NCBI GenBank assembly: GCA_037447655.1 | Contig: JBBHKE010002085.1 | Span: 102,730 to 166,729 of the forward strand | Reading direction: 5' to 3' | DNA from: Zygnema cylindricum | Taxonomy: Eukaryota; Streptophyta; Zygnematophyceae; Zygnematales; Zygnemataceae | DNA: 64,000 nucleotides | Translations under genes and position numbers: made by a program | The notes under the pieces: model-generated | Told to the model about the DNA's origin: nothing | Databases searched by the model: none | The model's input: the letters and a program-made list of their open reading frames with translations, nothing else | Shown: positions 45,480-60,677 of the stretch, piece by piece | How the letters are laid out: each line of letters starts with the position of its first letter | How positions within the stretch are numbered: position 1 is the stretch's first letter

Positions 45480-47450
45480 TGTGTGTTATTGATAGTTTGA
45501 TACAAATAGCGATTCACGGTGTGATATCGAAAAGCAGACCTTTGCAATACAGCGCACAGACGAATCGCATATATCGGTATCAATCGATATTCAAGTATTG
45601 TACGGATACTTTCAGTACGATACGCAACACTGGGAGAATTTCCATAATGTTTTACGCTTTTCGGACGCTAAAAGTTAAGCGTCCCAAGAAAAATACTAAA
45701 ATAGTCATACAAAAAAAAGTTGTCAAATATTTTTGTTTCTTCTTTACGAAGCGAGCCGAAAAATCGGGCCGATTCTTGCCCTACCATCTTTTCCTCGCGC
45801 TTGCGACTTTGACCCGAGAATGCCTCGATGGAGCCGAGCCCTCGGGCGAGGATGCTAAGGCGGCTAGGATGAGATAGCCAGGCTGGATCCTGCCAGATCC
45901 ACTGGATTTTAGGATACCGTGATACGTGTGATTTTATAATCCGCACCAAATCTAATCTCCTTTGCAGAGTTGCCCTTTATCATAAAGTACACGCGCGGTA
46001 AAATTTGTAGCACGTCCAGTATGTCGTCGCTATCGTACGGATGGTCCCACCGTTGTTTTGTTGTTTTGTGGCTTTTCCATCGCTCTGAGCGACATCGCAA
46101 TGACCCGGAATGTCGCGTGACGGAGTGCCGCCCTCAGGGAAGGAAACGGACGGCTAGGATTTCCGCAGACAAATGGGAGCAGAAGCGAACGCCTTTCGGA
46201 TTCTGGACGATGGAAACCACGTCACCAGAATGAGTACAATATGACAGCTGGCTTTTTCAACCGTCGACGCATGTGTTTTTAGGCTAGTCAAGCGGAGATT
46301 GCGGAATCATTCCATGGTCCAATCAGCGGACTTATGTGCACAAAAGGTCGCTGGACTAATGGGCTGGCAGCTTTGAATACGACTTTTGGCGTTGGGAGAG
46401 ATCGATTCCACTCCAGGATTTGCGGCTCAATTTGCGGTAGTCATCGGGTCTGACAAACATCCTCAACTGGTTCGGTTAGACAGAATTGTACGGAAATAGG
46501 TCCGGAAAATAAGGTACAGTATCGTACAATAAGGAAGAAAAGTAGAAAACCAAAGGAGAGCTTCAACTCTAAACGTATATTAGCGTAGGATACAGAGCAG
46601 GTTCATTCAACAACATATGGCTGACGTGTACCTGCACATGACTCACACGTGGCTCTGTTGAATATCTTGTCGCTGTACTTTTTTTTAATTAAGAAATATC
46701 TCCACGCTGGGATCCGCAAGTGGGAACACGTCACTTCATGAAAGACTTCTTAGGCCGCTTCTCCATCAGGCGCCGACAGTAATCGTACGGAAACGTTTAC
46801 TGCCAGTAATACTTCGTTCACTTCTCCATCAGGTCGTGTCAGCAATAGAATCTATCGCGTGCGTGCTTTCTTTCGATTGGACGCACGTAAGTTCATGTTC
46901 TGACGACGAGCAGTCAAAGATTCCAAAAGCAAAATATCTGAAATAGTGTCCGTACATTCAGCCGCAAAATTATGTTACATGAATGTACAATTTGTACTTT
47001 CGTGTTTTGTATTTTTTGAAGGTGTTTTGTCGTTCGTGTGTCGTCGTGGCGCCATAAATTCCGGATGTCAGCGGATCGTGGAGGAGGCGTCACGACAATT
47101 CTTCAACATTTTTTTTTTTTGGTGGCTTTCGTTGGAGTTGATTCCCGCCTGTACGAAGGCGCGTGGCTCGTACGTGAGATTTCCACGCGTAAACATTTTA
47201 CACGTCCGGTGATTGGCTACTCTCCTCCTGAGGAGAGTAATTAATCACTGGACGACGTGACCTCTTGCTTCGAAAAGTCATAATCGGACGGTTGATGTTA
47301 TCGCCCAAAAGTTTGGAGAATCTTGACGCGCCGACAGTAATCATGTTTGTAAAAAAAAAATAGCAGTACGACACTGTACGGCAATGGGTTGGATGTGTAC
47401 GTAAATGCACTTTTTCTGGTAAACAACCCCATTTTTTGCCTGATGGAGGT
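45480..47450. other. Intergenic stretch, no supported gene
   Basis: GC is higher around 45770-46250, and overlapping frames on both strands there show no domain. A MITE end (AATAGCGATTCACGGTGT) is at 45506-45523. A palindrome (TACTCTCCTC-CT-GAGGAGAGTA) lies at 47218-47239. Confidence 0.4.
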
Positions 47451-47464
47451 TCACCATAAGCTCT

Positions 47465-47795
47465 CTCACCGTGGAGCTCACATAACGACAAAAAGTGATT
47501 GTATGCAACACTTTTTATTTACATGTGGTTGCCGCAGTTTTGTTACGGTAAACGTTCGCCGACCGTGTGAATTGCTAAATTTATTATGACGGTCGACGTT
47601 CGCAAGCGCGGCATATTTTTAAGCGGTTGAAAAATATTTTCAAAGTCAAAGTTGTTCAACCGATTGACTGTCAAATTTGTACTCAACGGTGCTTTATTTG
47701 TACCTGTGTGTACTTCAAACGTACGTTTTTTGACAAAATGACGTAAGTGACTGTCCACAACCAAAACAGTCACTGTCATTATCAATTCCCTTATT
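47465..47795. mobile_element. Single arm of the fold-back family
   Basis: It corresponds to the right arm of 43514-44310 and, more closely, to the unit at 8832-9045 read in reverse: ACATGTGGTTGCCGCAG, CGACCGTGTGAA, ATTATGACGGTCGACGTTCG, then CAGTCACTGTCATTATCAAT at the terminus. No partner arm was found nearby. Confidence 0.65.
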
Positions 47796-47932
47796 ATATT
47801 TAAGGTATCAATGTCAAAATTTTGGGGTGCCGATATAGCGTACATAAGGCTAATAACGATTCACGGTGTAGTGTACTGTACGTACATTACAGTACGGTAA
47901 AGTATTTTACGGTACAATACTGTACAATACAG

Positions 47933-48149
47933 TACACCGCCAATCGTTATTAGCGTTGTGTACGCTAATTCCGTCCCGCTTTTTTTTTATTTATTCTCAA
48001 ATATAATTATCCACACTATTAAAAAACCCTAATTCTCAATTTGAATATACGATTTCTTCGAAAATTTCCAAATTCCCAATTAGCGTAAACCACGCTATTT
48101 ATTCGTATACGCTAAAAGGACTTACACGCTAATAACGATTGGCGGTGTA
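47933..48149. mobile_element. MITE with perfect TIRs, reference copy
   Basis: CACCGCCAATCGTTATTAG at the left and its exact reverse complement at the right; the match extends over about 24 bp including flanking TA. 217 bp, no ORF. The TA at each border fits Tc1/mariner-type target duplication, as in Stowaway MITEs. It is embedded in GTAC-rich sequence (ACTGTAC, TACAGTAC). Confidence 0.88.
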
Positions 48150-49708
48150 CTGTACTGCACGGTCACGTACAATACAATACATTACAGAACTGTGCAGTAC
48201 CGCCCGTAATGGTGTGCCAGTACGCACGTTCATGGAAAAGGGTCGAACGTGATACTCCTGTCGTTTTGCAGCACAGTTTTGTTAGCGCCACATTGTTCAT
48301 AGAAAGTTTTGAGCTGGCAAGTCTCTGGCCAGCAGTAGGCTGCCAGGTGGCATCGCTTCAGATGACGATTCGCTGCCTGGGGACTGAAGCACCCCGGCGC
48401 AGCGAGCCACACGCTGCCAAAGGATACGGATAGGGCTATACTCATAGGTCCATAAGCTCCCGTGACAGGCGTCACTGGAATAGGTACTTAGGCGTGTTGC
48501 CTTCGACTATTGTCTTGCTCTAAGTTGCTGCTAAATTTTTTGCTGTGCAAGGTGCGTATCGGCTTCCTTGCTTTTCATGGTGGTCTGTCATTGCTGCCCT
48601 TGTTGTTTTTGTTTGCTATCGTTGTTGCTGTTTTCCGACTTTGGATAATATAGCAGCCGTATGTAATGTTGAAGGAAAATTGTAGAGTTAATAATCTCAA
48701 GATTTTTGCTTGATTAAGACGACTTCTGTTTGTCTATTTACGTTCTTATGATTTCTACATTGTTCAGTAGTTAAGCATATAATGCTGGGCGAATGATGTA
48801 GTGTTGAAAATTTTAATTTTCTGCTTGATAAGTTTAAGGAGACTTTCGTGTTTGGTATTTCGAGGTTTTACATAACAGCAACAGTTACGTCCATACGATC
48901 GTTTGATCGAATACCAAATGTCATTTCTGTATGATTTGGCTGGTTTGTCCGTCGTTTGGTTATCGTCACAGTTTTCATTTCAATGCGGATTCTTGTTGTG
49001 ATTAACGAAAGTTGAAAGCTTTCTATACAAACTTGTGACGTTTCTCTGAGACAGATTTCATATTACGATCTAAATTTGCAGATAGTAAACCTTGTTCGAT
49101 TCTATCTTTGGTTGATCCATATAATAAATGTTTTGTTTTGCGTCATTTGGACGTCATTTGGATTTTACTATCCCGTTTTCCCGCTCCTGTGTGCATTCAT
49201 TTTCTTGTCATCGTAGGTTTTGCATATTGTTTTTTTTTTATGCTATATATATTCTCACATTCTCTCGTTGAAATTTTCCTAGTCAATTTTTTGCTTTATG
49301 CAGATAAACCTAGATCTATTGATAATACAATAATTTATTTATTTGTGCAACTGGTCGAAAAAGTTTTGTTTTATCTGTTTGGACCTTTTTCCTGTCTAAA
49401 TATTTTGTTGAATGTTTATGTTCATTAGTATGTCATGGAGGAATCTATGTTTCAGCGACTGTACAGTTTGTCAAAAACGTTATAAAGCATGCTGTGTGAT
49501 TTACGGAATGATTCACAAACTGATGAATTTCACGTCATGATCTTCCTTGGATTGTTTCTCTTTGTACTGAGCGATCCACTACTGTAATTTAACAAAGTAG
49601 TCTCCAATGGGAAGGGATCAAACAATTGCTGATTTTCCAGTAGTCGGAGTGTTTTTTATTTACTTTAAATTGTTGCTCTCGTGCAGTTGCCAGCAAGAGT
49701 GAAGCACC
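48150..49708 (+). promoter_or_regulatory. Probable promoter and leader intron of GAPB
   Basis: No coding frame. A possible leader exon ends at 48551 (CAAG^GTGCGT), and the T-rich sequence to 49686 (GTGCAG) has the composition of an intron; the ATG follows 22 bases later. A GGATAGGGC/GCTATACTC stretch at 48426-48441 could hold promoter elements. This is inferred from splice-site-like sequence and base composition only. Confidence 0.4.
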
Positions 49709-53235
<3,527 letters not shown>

Positions 53236-55137
53236 GCTAAGCAAAAATGTAGACTAGAGAAAGGACTTAAAATAGTCTAGGCCATCACAGGCAAAAGGAG
53301 GAATTGAGAAATCATAGTGAAATCGTAGTGAGAATTGTATGGAGCTGTCGTATGGATTTAGTTGATCTTGGGACAGCAACAACCCTTAATTTATTAACAG
53401 CCTCAATGGCTGTTCATATTTTTGTCAATGTTTCTGTACACAATTGGTTTAGTTGGATGATACTTTCTCCTTGTTGCTGTGTTTTGTATTTAATGGCACT
53501 TTGAAAACACCACTTTAAGAAACCATAAATGCAGTTACATTTTGGCTACGTCAAAAAGCAATAGAAGAAGTGATTGTGGTCACAGGTTATGTCCTTTTAT
53601 AGTTCCCACATGTATCAGCAAGTTGATTTGTAGTTTTGTCTTATGTTGTTAAAAATGCCTGTAATAGTTTTTAAAATATGATACAATTCAAACAGAAGTA
53701 AACAAGAACTTCTGATTTCTGGACAGTAGTGGGCTGAAATAGTATTTCTGTCACTATCAACTAATTGCCTCGTTTTTGACTAAATGGAGTCGTATGTGTA
53801 ATTTGCACCGAATTACAAGCCTGCAGTGCCCTAGTTATGTACTTGTGGGAAATATATGCATTGCCATTTGTCATTTTCACCAATTTGTTGGGGAGCTGCT
53901 TTTGTCTTACAATATGTCAACTTGAAAGAGATTTTAACGAGCACAACTGTTTTTGATATGTTTTGTTTTAGAAGGGTAAGCCCATGTTTCTTTTCAATGT
54001 GGAAGTTAGAAAAATAGGAGATGATGATTGAGCACAGTCAACAGGTGCGACATAATCCTTCACCTGGATAGTTTTGATGGCAGTAATTTGTGAACTACCA
54101 GCCAGAGGGTCCACCTTGTACTCTGATTTTTTATGATGTAGACTGACGCCAAAAACCACAATTTTCCATACTGTGTTATTTCGTATCGGTCACTTGAAAA
54201 ACAACAGAAAACCACACAAATCTTGGAATGCCCATAACTTTACAGCTAATTCTTAAGAATTTTGGTGTTTAAAATAATATCTTTCCCGTTGTGAACCTAA
54301 ACCTGGAGTTTGGGACACATTGTGTGTAGGTGTCATAAGAAATCTCCAAACTATGCCGTACCTCTACTGTTCACGTTGTTGGATGTGAATAAACCTGTAA
54401 GGTTAAAGTATTGTACCTTCTTGCATTTGAACTGTGGTACAAACCCTGTTTTTCTATTAGTGCTTTGTTGTTGTCGGCCTTCAAAATTCATTTCCCTCTT
54501 AGAACACTTGTTAATCAAATGGTAGCAATGAAAAGGTAAAATTCTTTCCGTCCAATTGGCAGTCTCCAACTGGAACGTGGCCACGTGTGGACAACCAACA
54601 GATTACGACCATCCATCGCAGTGTATTATATTTAAATTGTGTTGTATTGTACCACTATACAGCAGTTAGTGTTGAAGTACAATGTACAATGTACAGGTGT
54701 GTTGTTGGTGTGAGATTCCCATGCAATCATTCAGGAACTCTAGAACCTTTCCTTCAAATTATGGCTTGCATTCATTTTCTGAACCATGTTGGGAAACATA
54801 GATTCCATCTCTATTAGAGTGAATTATAAGCTAATAACAAAAAAATGATGATCGCATGGAAGGAATATAAGGGCAAAATGAAAGTGAAGTCTCACAAGAC
54901 CAAAAAACCAAGAACACTGCAAAAGCAAAAATGATAAAGAAAATGGACGAGCTAGAAACACAAATAAAAACTAACTAAAAACAAAATATCACAAACTAAT
55001 AAAAATACAAGCCCAACATTAAACTGAACTCCCAAAAAAAAAAGAACTCGCGAAGCTCAGATCTGGTGATATTACAGTTCGATTTTTATAAATTCATATT
55101 GACGATATGGCGATTTGTTGATATTGGTCCTAATGTT
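53236..55137. other. 3' flank of GAPB and intergenic DNA
   Basis: The first few hundred bases after the stop are presumably the GAPB 3' UTR. No later frame has a domain. A/T-rich, with A-rich runs at 54835-55045. Confidence 0.45.
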
Positions 55138-55261
55138 TCTAAGGGTTTCAAATCGCAAGAAATTGCAACTCAATCGTCATATCGATACGCATCACCGGTA
55201 TTTTTAGAATGCTGCGCATGTTTGAATGCATCAAATATCGAGGATGGCATAGCACCCTGTA
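55138..55261. repeat. 124-bp direct repeat, left copy
   Basis: TCTAAGGGTTTCAAATCGC ... GCACCCTGTA. It is the same length as 55969-56092 and differs at only about three positions. It sits immediately left (one base between) of the TIR element. Confidence 0.95.
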
Positions 55262-55262
55262 G

Positions 55263-55968
55263 CAGAGGTCGCAAACGGTCAACCGAAACCGTGACCGACC
55301 GTTAACCGACCGCCCGCGCCGGATCCGGAACGGATTCGGTTGCCAAATTTTGGGGGTCGGGCGGTTACGGTCGGTTGATTCACCAGGAAAAAAAAAACGG
55401 TCGGTTACGGTCGGTCAACCAAAAAACCAAAAAAAATGAAAATTTTGTACTGTCCCTATAATCCAACATTCTTGTACTTTGTACTCTTTGGCATCGTGGA
55501 AGTACGTGGCATCATGATTAGCGTCGCAAATCTGACACGGTATTTATTTCGCAAATCAAAGGGAACGCGACAAAGTGTCGCAAATCTGACACGGTAGTAC
55601 ACTATTCATTTCGCAAATCTACTGTAGTAAGCTATTTATTTCGCAAATCTTAGGCAACGCGACAAAGCGTCGCAAATCTAACACAGTAGTACACTATTCA
55701 TTTCGCAAATCTTTGGGAACGCGACAAATTGTAATTATTGGCTTATTCTGTCGTACATTGATTAATTTTGTACTTTTTCGGTTACGGGCGGGCACGGTTA
55801 GTCGCGAAAAATCAAGATTCGGTTAATTTTTTTTTTCGTAATCGACGGTCGGTTAACGGTTAACAATTTTGGAGCGTGACAAAACTCGGTCGGGCGTCGG
55901 TTACTCAGATTTTGAAAAAAAAAACGGTCGGTTTCGGGTATGAAATTTTTTGACTTTTGCGACCTCTG
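55263..55968. mobile_element. Non-autonomous TIR element, CAGAGGTCGCAAA family, copy 2
   Basis: Starts CAGAGGTCGCAAACGGTC and ends TTTTGCGACCTCTG. The opposite strand matches 44717-45479, including the internal array of about 60-bp units (GCAAATCTGACACGGTA, TCGCAAATCTTAGGCAACG). No transposase frame. Confidence 0.85.
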
Positions 55969-56092
55969 TCTAAGGGTTTCAAATCGCAAGAAATTGCAAC
56001 TCAATCGTCATATCGATACGCATCACCGGTATTTTTAGAACGCTGCGCATGTTTGAATGTATCGAATATCGAGGATGGCATAGCACCCTGTA
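55969..56092. repeat. 124-bp direct repeat, right copy
   Basis: Begins directly after the TIR element end and repeats 55138-55261. Confidence 0.95.
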
Positions 56093-56666
56093 TCGAGCAT
56101 TGCATTTGGTGTCTCGATATGCAGCTCTACTCATTACTGTAGTTTTAATTCCGTGCGCGCACTCCGCATAAAATGTTCGCACGTTTCATTTGACCTCCCA
56201 TGACTCTGCCCGCGCGACAATTTCCAATTGGAACCATCCCTAAAAGGCGTCCACTCAAACCACGCCGTACTGTACTCTCTAAACCACTCACATCTCAACA
56301 CTTGCTGTCTTCTGCTGCGCGAGTACCAATGAAGAAAAACAGGTACTGTAGCTTGACATCAGAGGGCGTGACACGTGGTACCGTACCTTATGAAAACTTT
56401 CATTTGCAGGGGCCCAGAATGTCATACGAAAGGAGCACTGATTTTCATATTTCTGCCCTCCCGTCAGATGCGTCATTACTGACATCAACCTTTTTTTAAT
56501 TCAATGAGAAGGTCCAATGGGAAGGGAGTTGCAACTTTTTTTCAATGATTAAAGACCAAACGATATTATTTCGATCCACTTCTAAACCGCGATAACACAC
56601 CACGTGTACATATGACGTGGAAATACCATTTCATATCTCATATTGTAGCGTCACCTTTCTTCGCGC
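56093..56666. other. Intergenic, nothing recognised
   Basis: Open frames at 56200-56499 and on the opposite strand overlap each other and lack motifs. Confidence 0.35.
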
Positions 56667-56876
56667 TACACCGTGCATCGTTAGTAGCGTCAATGATACT
56701 TTATCGATGCCCCTGAATTTTACCCCTTTAACTTCAAATAGTGTAAATGACACCAACTGTTTTTTTATTCATTTCTTAAACATTTCTAGACCAGCCACGT
56801 CATTTAGCACTGAATTAGAACTAAATAAAGCCCCGCGAGTAATAATTACTCGACTCTATTAACGGTCCACGGTGTA
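56667..56876. mobile_element. MITE of the CACCG...TATTAG family
   Basis: Left end TACACCGTGCATCGTTAGTA; reverse complement of the right end is TACACCGTGGACCGTTAATA. 210 bp, no ORF. Bordering TA at both sides. Confidence 0.75.
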
Positions 56877-57370
56877 CTGTTGAAAGACGTCTTCCGCTGT
56901 GGTGCTTGTTTAATGTGCTGCTGTTGGTGCCGTAGGATTCCGGTCGGCTACGCAAAATAGTGTGCTGTTTCAACGTGTGGAACTGCTCTTGTTGCTAACT
57001 TTCCTTCATAACATGCGCACCTGACCGATCACTAATCTGACGGTTGCGATGGAGAGGTAAAATTCTCAGCTTCCAATTGACGGTCTTCAAACGGAAATGG
57101 GACACGTGTACGCGTAGAGAATCTGACTATAGTGGCGAAAAACTAAAAGTACACCGTGTCGTCGTACCGGTACGCGGTGTACTATCCTGCAGTACGCCGT
57201 ATCGCACTGTATTCTACCGTACCGTACAGTACCGTACAGTACGCGAGCCGTCCCCTGGGCCAGGCGAGGGCGGCGCCTGCCGCTGTGCCCTAAAGCTGGA
57301 GCTTCGCATTTCGCGGAGGCTTGTGATTGGCAGACCGGACACATCGCACGTGTGGAACAGAACAAGAGGT
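56877..57370. other. Intergenic, GTAC-rich part
   Basis: 57160-57245 is dense in GTAC, TACGG and CCGTAC words (ACCGTACCGTACAGTACCGT). No gene. Confidence 0.4.
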
Positions 57371-58099
57371 GAGGGAGATAGGGAAAGAAAGAGGGAGAGA
57401 GAGAGGGAGAGGGCGAGAGAGAGTTAGAGGGAGAGGGAGAGAAAGGACAGGGGAGTGGGGGAGAGGGAGAGGAAAAGGAGGCAGAAGAAAGTTAGAGGGA
57501 GGAAGAGATGAATAGAGAGAGTGTCGGAAGGGAGGAAGAGGAATAGGGAGAAGAGAGGAGGCTCAGGGAGGGAGAGACAGGGTGGGGGGAGGGAGAAGGT
57601 GGAAGAAATAGGAAAGGAAGGGGAAACAGAGGAGATGAGATGGATAAGATACAACAGAGGGGATTGAGGAGGTAAGACGTAATAGGAGGAGGGGGAGGAT
57701 AGGGAGGGAGGAGGCGATGTAGGGGATGGAATGGAGATGGAGGGGGGGTGGAGGGTGGAGGGGGGGGGGGGGGGAAGGAGGGGGGGGGGGGGAGGACGGA
57801 AAGGAGGGAAGGAGATAAAGGAGGAGAGGAAACCAAGGAAAGGACTGGTAGTGGAGAGGAATGGGGAGGGGAAGAGTAGGGCGATGGGAGGGGAGGGGGA
57901 AGGAGGGGTCAAGGAGAAAGGAAATAAGGAAGGGGTGGTGGAAGGAGAGGGAGAGGGCGGAGGGACAAGGAAGGAGGTGAAGGTGAAATAAGGGAGGAAG
58001 GAGGGGAATGGAAAGGAGAAGGAGAAGAGAGGGAGGGAGGAAGGAGAGGGGAGGGAGGGGAGAAGGAGAGGGAAGAGAGGGGAGAGGGAGAAAAGAGAG
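57371..58099. repeat. Polypurine tract of about 730 bp
   Basis: The plus strand is almost entirely G and A with only scattered pyrimidines, including G runs of a dozen bases near 57760-57795. Long open frames on the minus strand here are simply Leu/Ser/Pro translations of the pyrimidine strand and not genes. Confidence 0.97.
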
Positions 58100-58317
58100 T
58101 TTGTCTTGCACATTGTTATGACAGTCATGTAACTTTGTTGTTTCTAATTTTTTATTTTTCTAATTGTTTTCGGAGATCTGCCTTCTGATTTTTACAAAAG
58201 TCGCGTCGGTGCAAAAAAACTTGTTGAAACTGTAAATACTGTGGATTTTTTAAGCAGCTGGGAATGAGAAATTTTGAAGAACCGCAGTTTTTTTCATTTA
58301 AATAAAAGTATTCTGAC
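58100..58317. other. Intergenic, AT-rich
   Basis: No gene or repeat ends identified. Confidence 0.35.
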
Positions 58318-58654
58318 AAACACTTAGTGTTAATAACATTGATTTGGTCTTGACTTTTTTTGGGCCGAAAATCATTAAGTAGTGATAATAACACTTCTAT
58401 TCAAGAGTATGGCCTTAAATGGTTATGTCACTCTGCCCTAAATTTTTTTTTTTTGATACTAATTCCAGTTAGGGACGAGAACTTTTGAAGACCCGCAGGA
58501 TTTCATTTAAATAAAAATACACTGACAAACACCATTATTTGTAAAATAATGTGTATAACACTATATCTGTCATGTCCCTCTACACTAAATTAGTATAATG
58601 CATTCTAATTAGCTGTAAAACTAACAATTCTTTCTCACTAATAGTGGTGGGCTG
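58318..58654. mobile_element. Longer MITE copy, CACTGCCCA...TATTAG family
   Basis: It aligns in order with 60190-60386: TTAGTGTTAATAACA, TTTTTTTGGGCCGAAAATCA, TAGTGATAATAACACT, TCTACACTAAATTAGTATAA and the end ACTAATAGTGGTGGGCTGTG. Its middle is longer by about 130 bp. The left terminus is decayed. Confidence 0.55.
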
Positions 58655-58675
58655 TGTACACTGCCCATCGCTATG

Positions 58676-58686
58676 AGGGACAGGGA

Positions 58687-58712
<26 letters not shown>
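58676..58712 (+). repeat. (GGGAGA)n microsatellite
   Basis: About six copies of GGGAGA within GACAGGGAGAGGGAGAGGG, just past a MITE end. Confidence 0.95.
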
Positions 58713-58719
<7 letters not shown>

Positions 58720-60187
58720 TAAACGTTTTAGTACTTTTTCTCACTACACATTTTTCCCTTTTTTAATTGTGACACCACAATCAAAAGGTATGACTGTTAC
58801 CTTCCGATTTGCTTGCCTCAAAAAGAAAACCCAATGGTTGTACATAAAGTTAAACGCCTTTAAGTGCCCCAAAAGTGTTAGTAATGGGCAGTGAAGTTTC
58901 CTTTTAGAAACTACAATCTTGACCACAAATTTGACTATAAATTGAGTGTGGTCCAAACCCTCGTTGGACAAAATCATCAAAAAATTATACTTTTTTTGTA
59001 AAACAGGCAGCTAGAGATTATGAAAAATACATTGATGCATTTAATCGACAAGTCTGGTTTCATCAATCGCACTGCCTTTTTTTTTTTCAATTACGAAATG
59101 TTTCGGACAAATGACAGTTAGTCGGTGTTTTTAGATTGATTTCGACTTGGTGATTTGTGCAGCCCAAAGTCTTTTTTATTTTCGGTTTCAAAGGCTTACA
59201 ACATTTTTACCACCAGAGTTTAATGTGGTCTGAGTGTGACATTGGTCACACTCACTGACTGTTTTTCCACAGCTTTTAGTGTGGTTCAATGATTACCATG
59301 GATGTTTCTCTTGTTGCGTATCCATTTCACGTGATATAATCATTGGTCAATAATCAATAATTACCTCAAATGAGCAAATTAACAGGTTTTAAATACTATT
59401 GTCTAACTAATTGTTACACATCCATTAGCAGTAAGCACAAACTAAAGGTAGGGCATGGTTGAGATACAGATATGTCGTGACATAAGGGTATGTTGTACAT
59501 ATTTCAGTGTATGTAAAATGTTGGATAGTGAATTCAGCATAAAACAGTGTGCACTGATAGGGTAATTACACTATCAAAGTTTTACCCTGGTTTTGTCGGT
59601 AAACTTTACAATTCATATAGTTTTTTGGGTAATTTTACATACGGTTTTCCCGAAAACTATACCATTAACTCTCAACATCAGGGCAAATTTCTTCAGTGTA
59701 GTTATCCTATGAGTGATATAGCGATTATACCCATATTTATTGGAGAGTCACTATCTGCCACATTATTTCGATGTGGATGCATCGTTATTTTGTGTACCAG
59801 AGATGTAATTAGTGATCAATATTATCTCTGTCCACTAATACATATGTAGTCTAACCAAGTGTGTTAAGTATATTTATGTGACCCACACTAATTCCTATTT
59901 AGGAAACAGGCCTATTGTTGTCTATATTATTTACAGGCAAAAGTTGTGACTGATTTATGTTTTACAGAAGCTAGAGTTAAAAAGTTATGTCTCTTGTATG
60001 AATTCTGACTTTGAAACTGTTTTTAGTGGCTGTTAATTAAATCTGTACATGATCTTACTCTACTCACTTTGCATCCATTCTAATTTCAAATCATTCAAGT
60101 ACTTCGTTTATCAAAACAAGACACTATTCAAATTTAAATTTAAGTAAACTGGATCAATGTCAGCCAAGCTCCAGTGCCTCAGTACTC
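58713..60187. other. Intergenic, no supported gene
   Basis: Frames at 58673-58894 and 59547-59849 have no domain or splice context. The sequence is AT-rich. Confidence 0.4.
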
Positions 60188-60189
60188 TA

Positions 60190-60388
60190 CACCGCCCATA
60201 GCTGTTAGTGTTAATAACACTAGTTCAGTCACAACTTTTTTTGGGCGAAAATCGTAAACTAGTGTTAATAACACTATTGAAGACAGTGGAGTATAATCCG
60301 CCACGTTTTTCTACACTGAATAAGTATTATGCATTTTAATTTCACATTTACACTAATTATTCCCTTTACTCTAATAGTGGTGGGCAGT
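60190..60388. mobile_element. MITE, CACYGCCCA...TATTAG family
   Basis: Left CACCGCCCATAGCTGTTAG, right CTAATAGTGGTGGGCAGTG: inverted copies with four or five differences. The inner left arm carries the palindrome TTAGTGTTAATAACACTA twice. It lies about 290 bp upstream of the BRO1-domain gene start, within its likely promoter region. Confidence 0.7.
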
Positions 60389-60606
60389 GAACTAAATGCA
60401 AGGACTTCTTTATCCTTAATCTGAAGCTAACCACAGTAGAAGTTCCGCCAAATTTGACAAGTCCTCTACAAGTTCATTTTTTTGTACTAGCCCTAGTCAA
60501 CCTCTTTATTATCTGCTAACTTCCTTTCTGTTTCCACTTTCTTACTTTTTTTTTTCCCTCTCTTCCTTCAGAGTTTTGAGCGCAGGTTCAAAAGCTGATT
60601 CAACGC

Positions 60607-60617
60607 CATATATAAAA
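60607..60617 (+). promoter_or_regulatory. TATA-like element upstream of the BRO1-domain gene
   Basis: CATATATAAAA, about 60-70 bp before the ATG at 60678. Suggestive only; the transcription start is not known. Confidence 0.3.
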
Positions 60618-60677
60618 AAATATTGTAGAAAAGGAGAAAAAGGTTATTGTAAAAGGTGAGAAAGATATTACGAATCA

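Noticed and set aside
45668-45949. Minus-strand frame of 93 residues in a GC-rich patch
   Set aside because: An overlapping plus-strand frame is equally open and neither has a motif, a splice context or a coding-like start.
57424-58128. Long open frame on the minus strand (234 residues) and its overlapping partners
   Set aside because: It is a translation of the polypyrimidine strand (Ser, Pro, Leu, Phe only). All frames stay open because stop codons need mixed bases. No domain or splice context.
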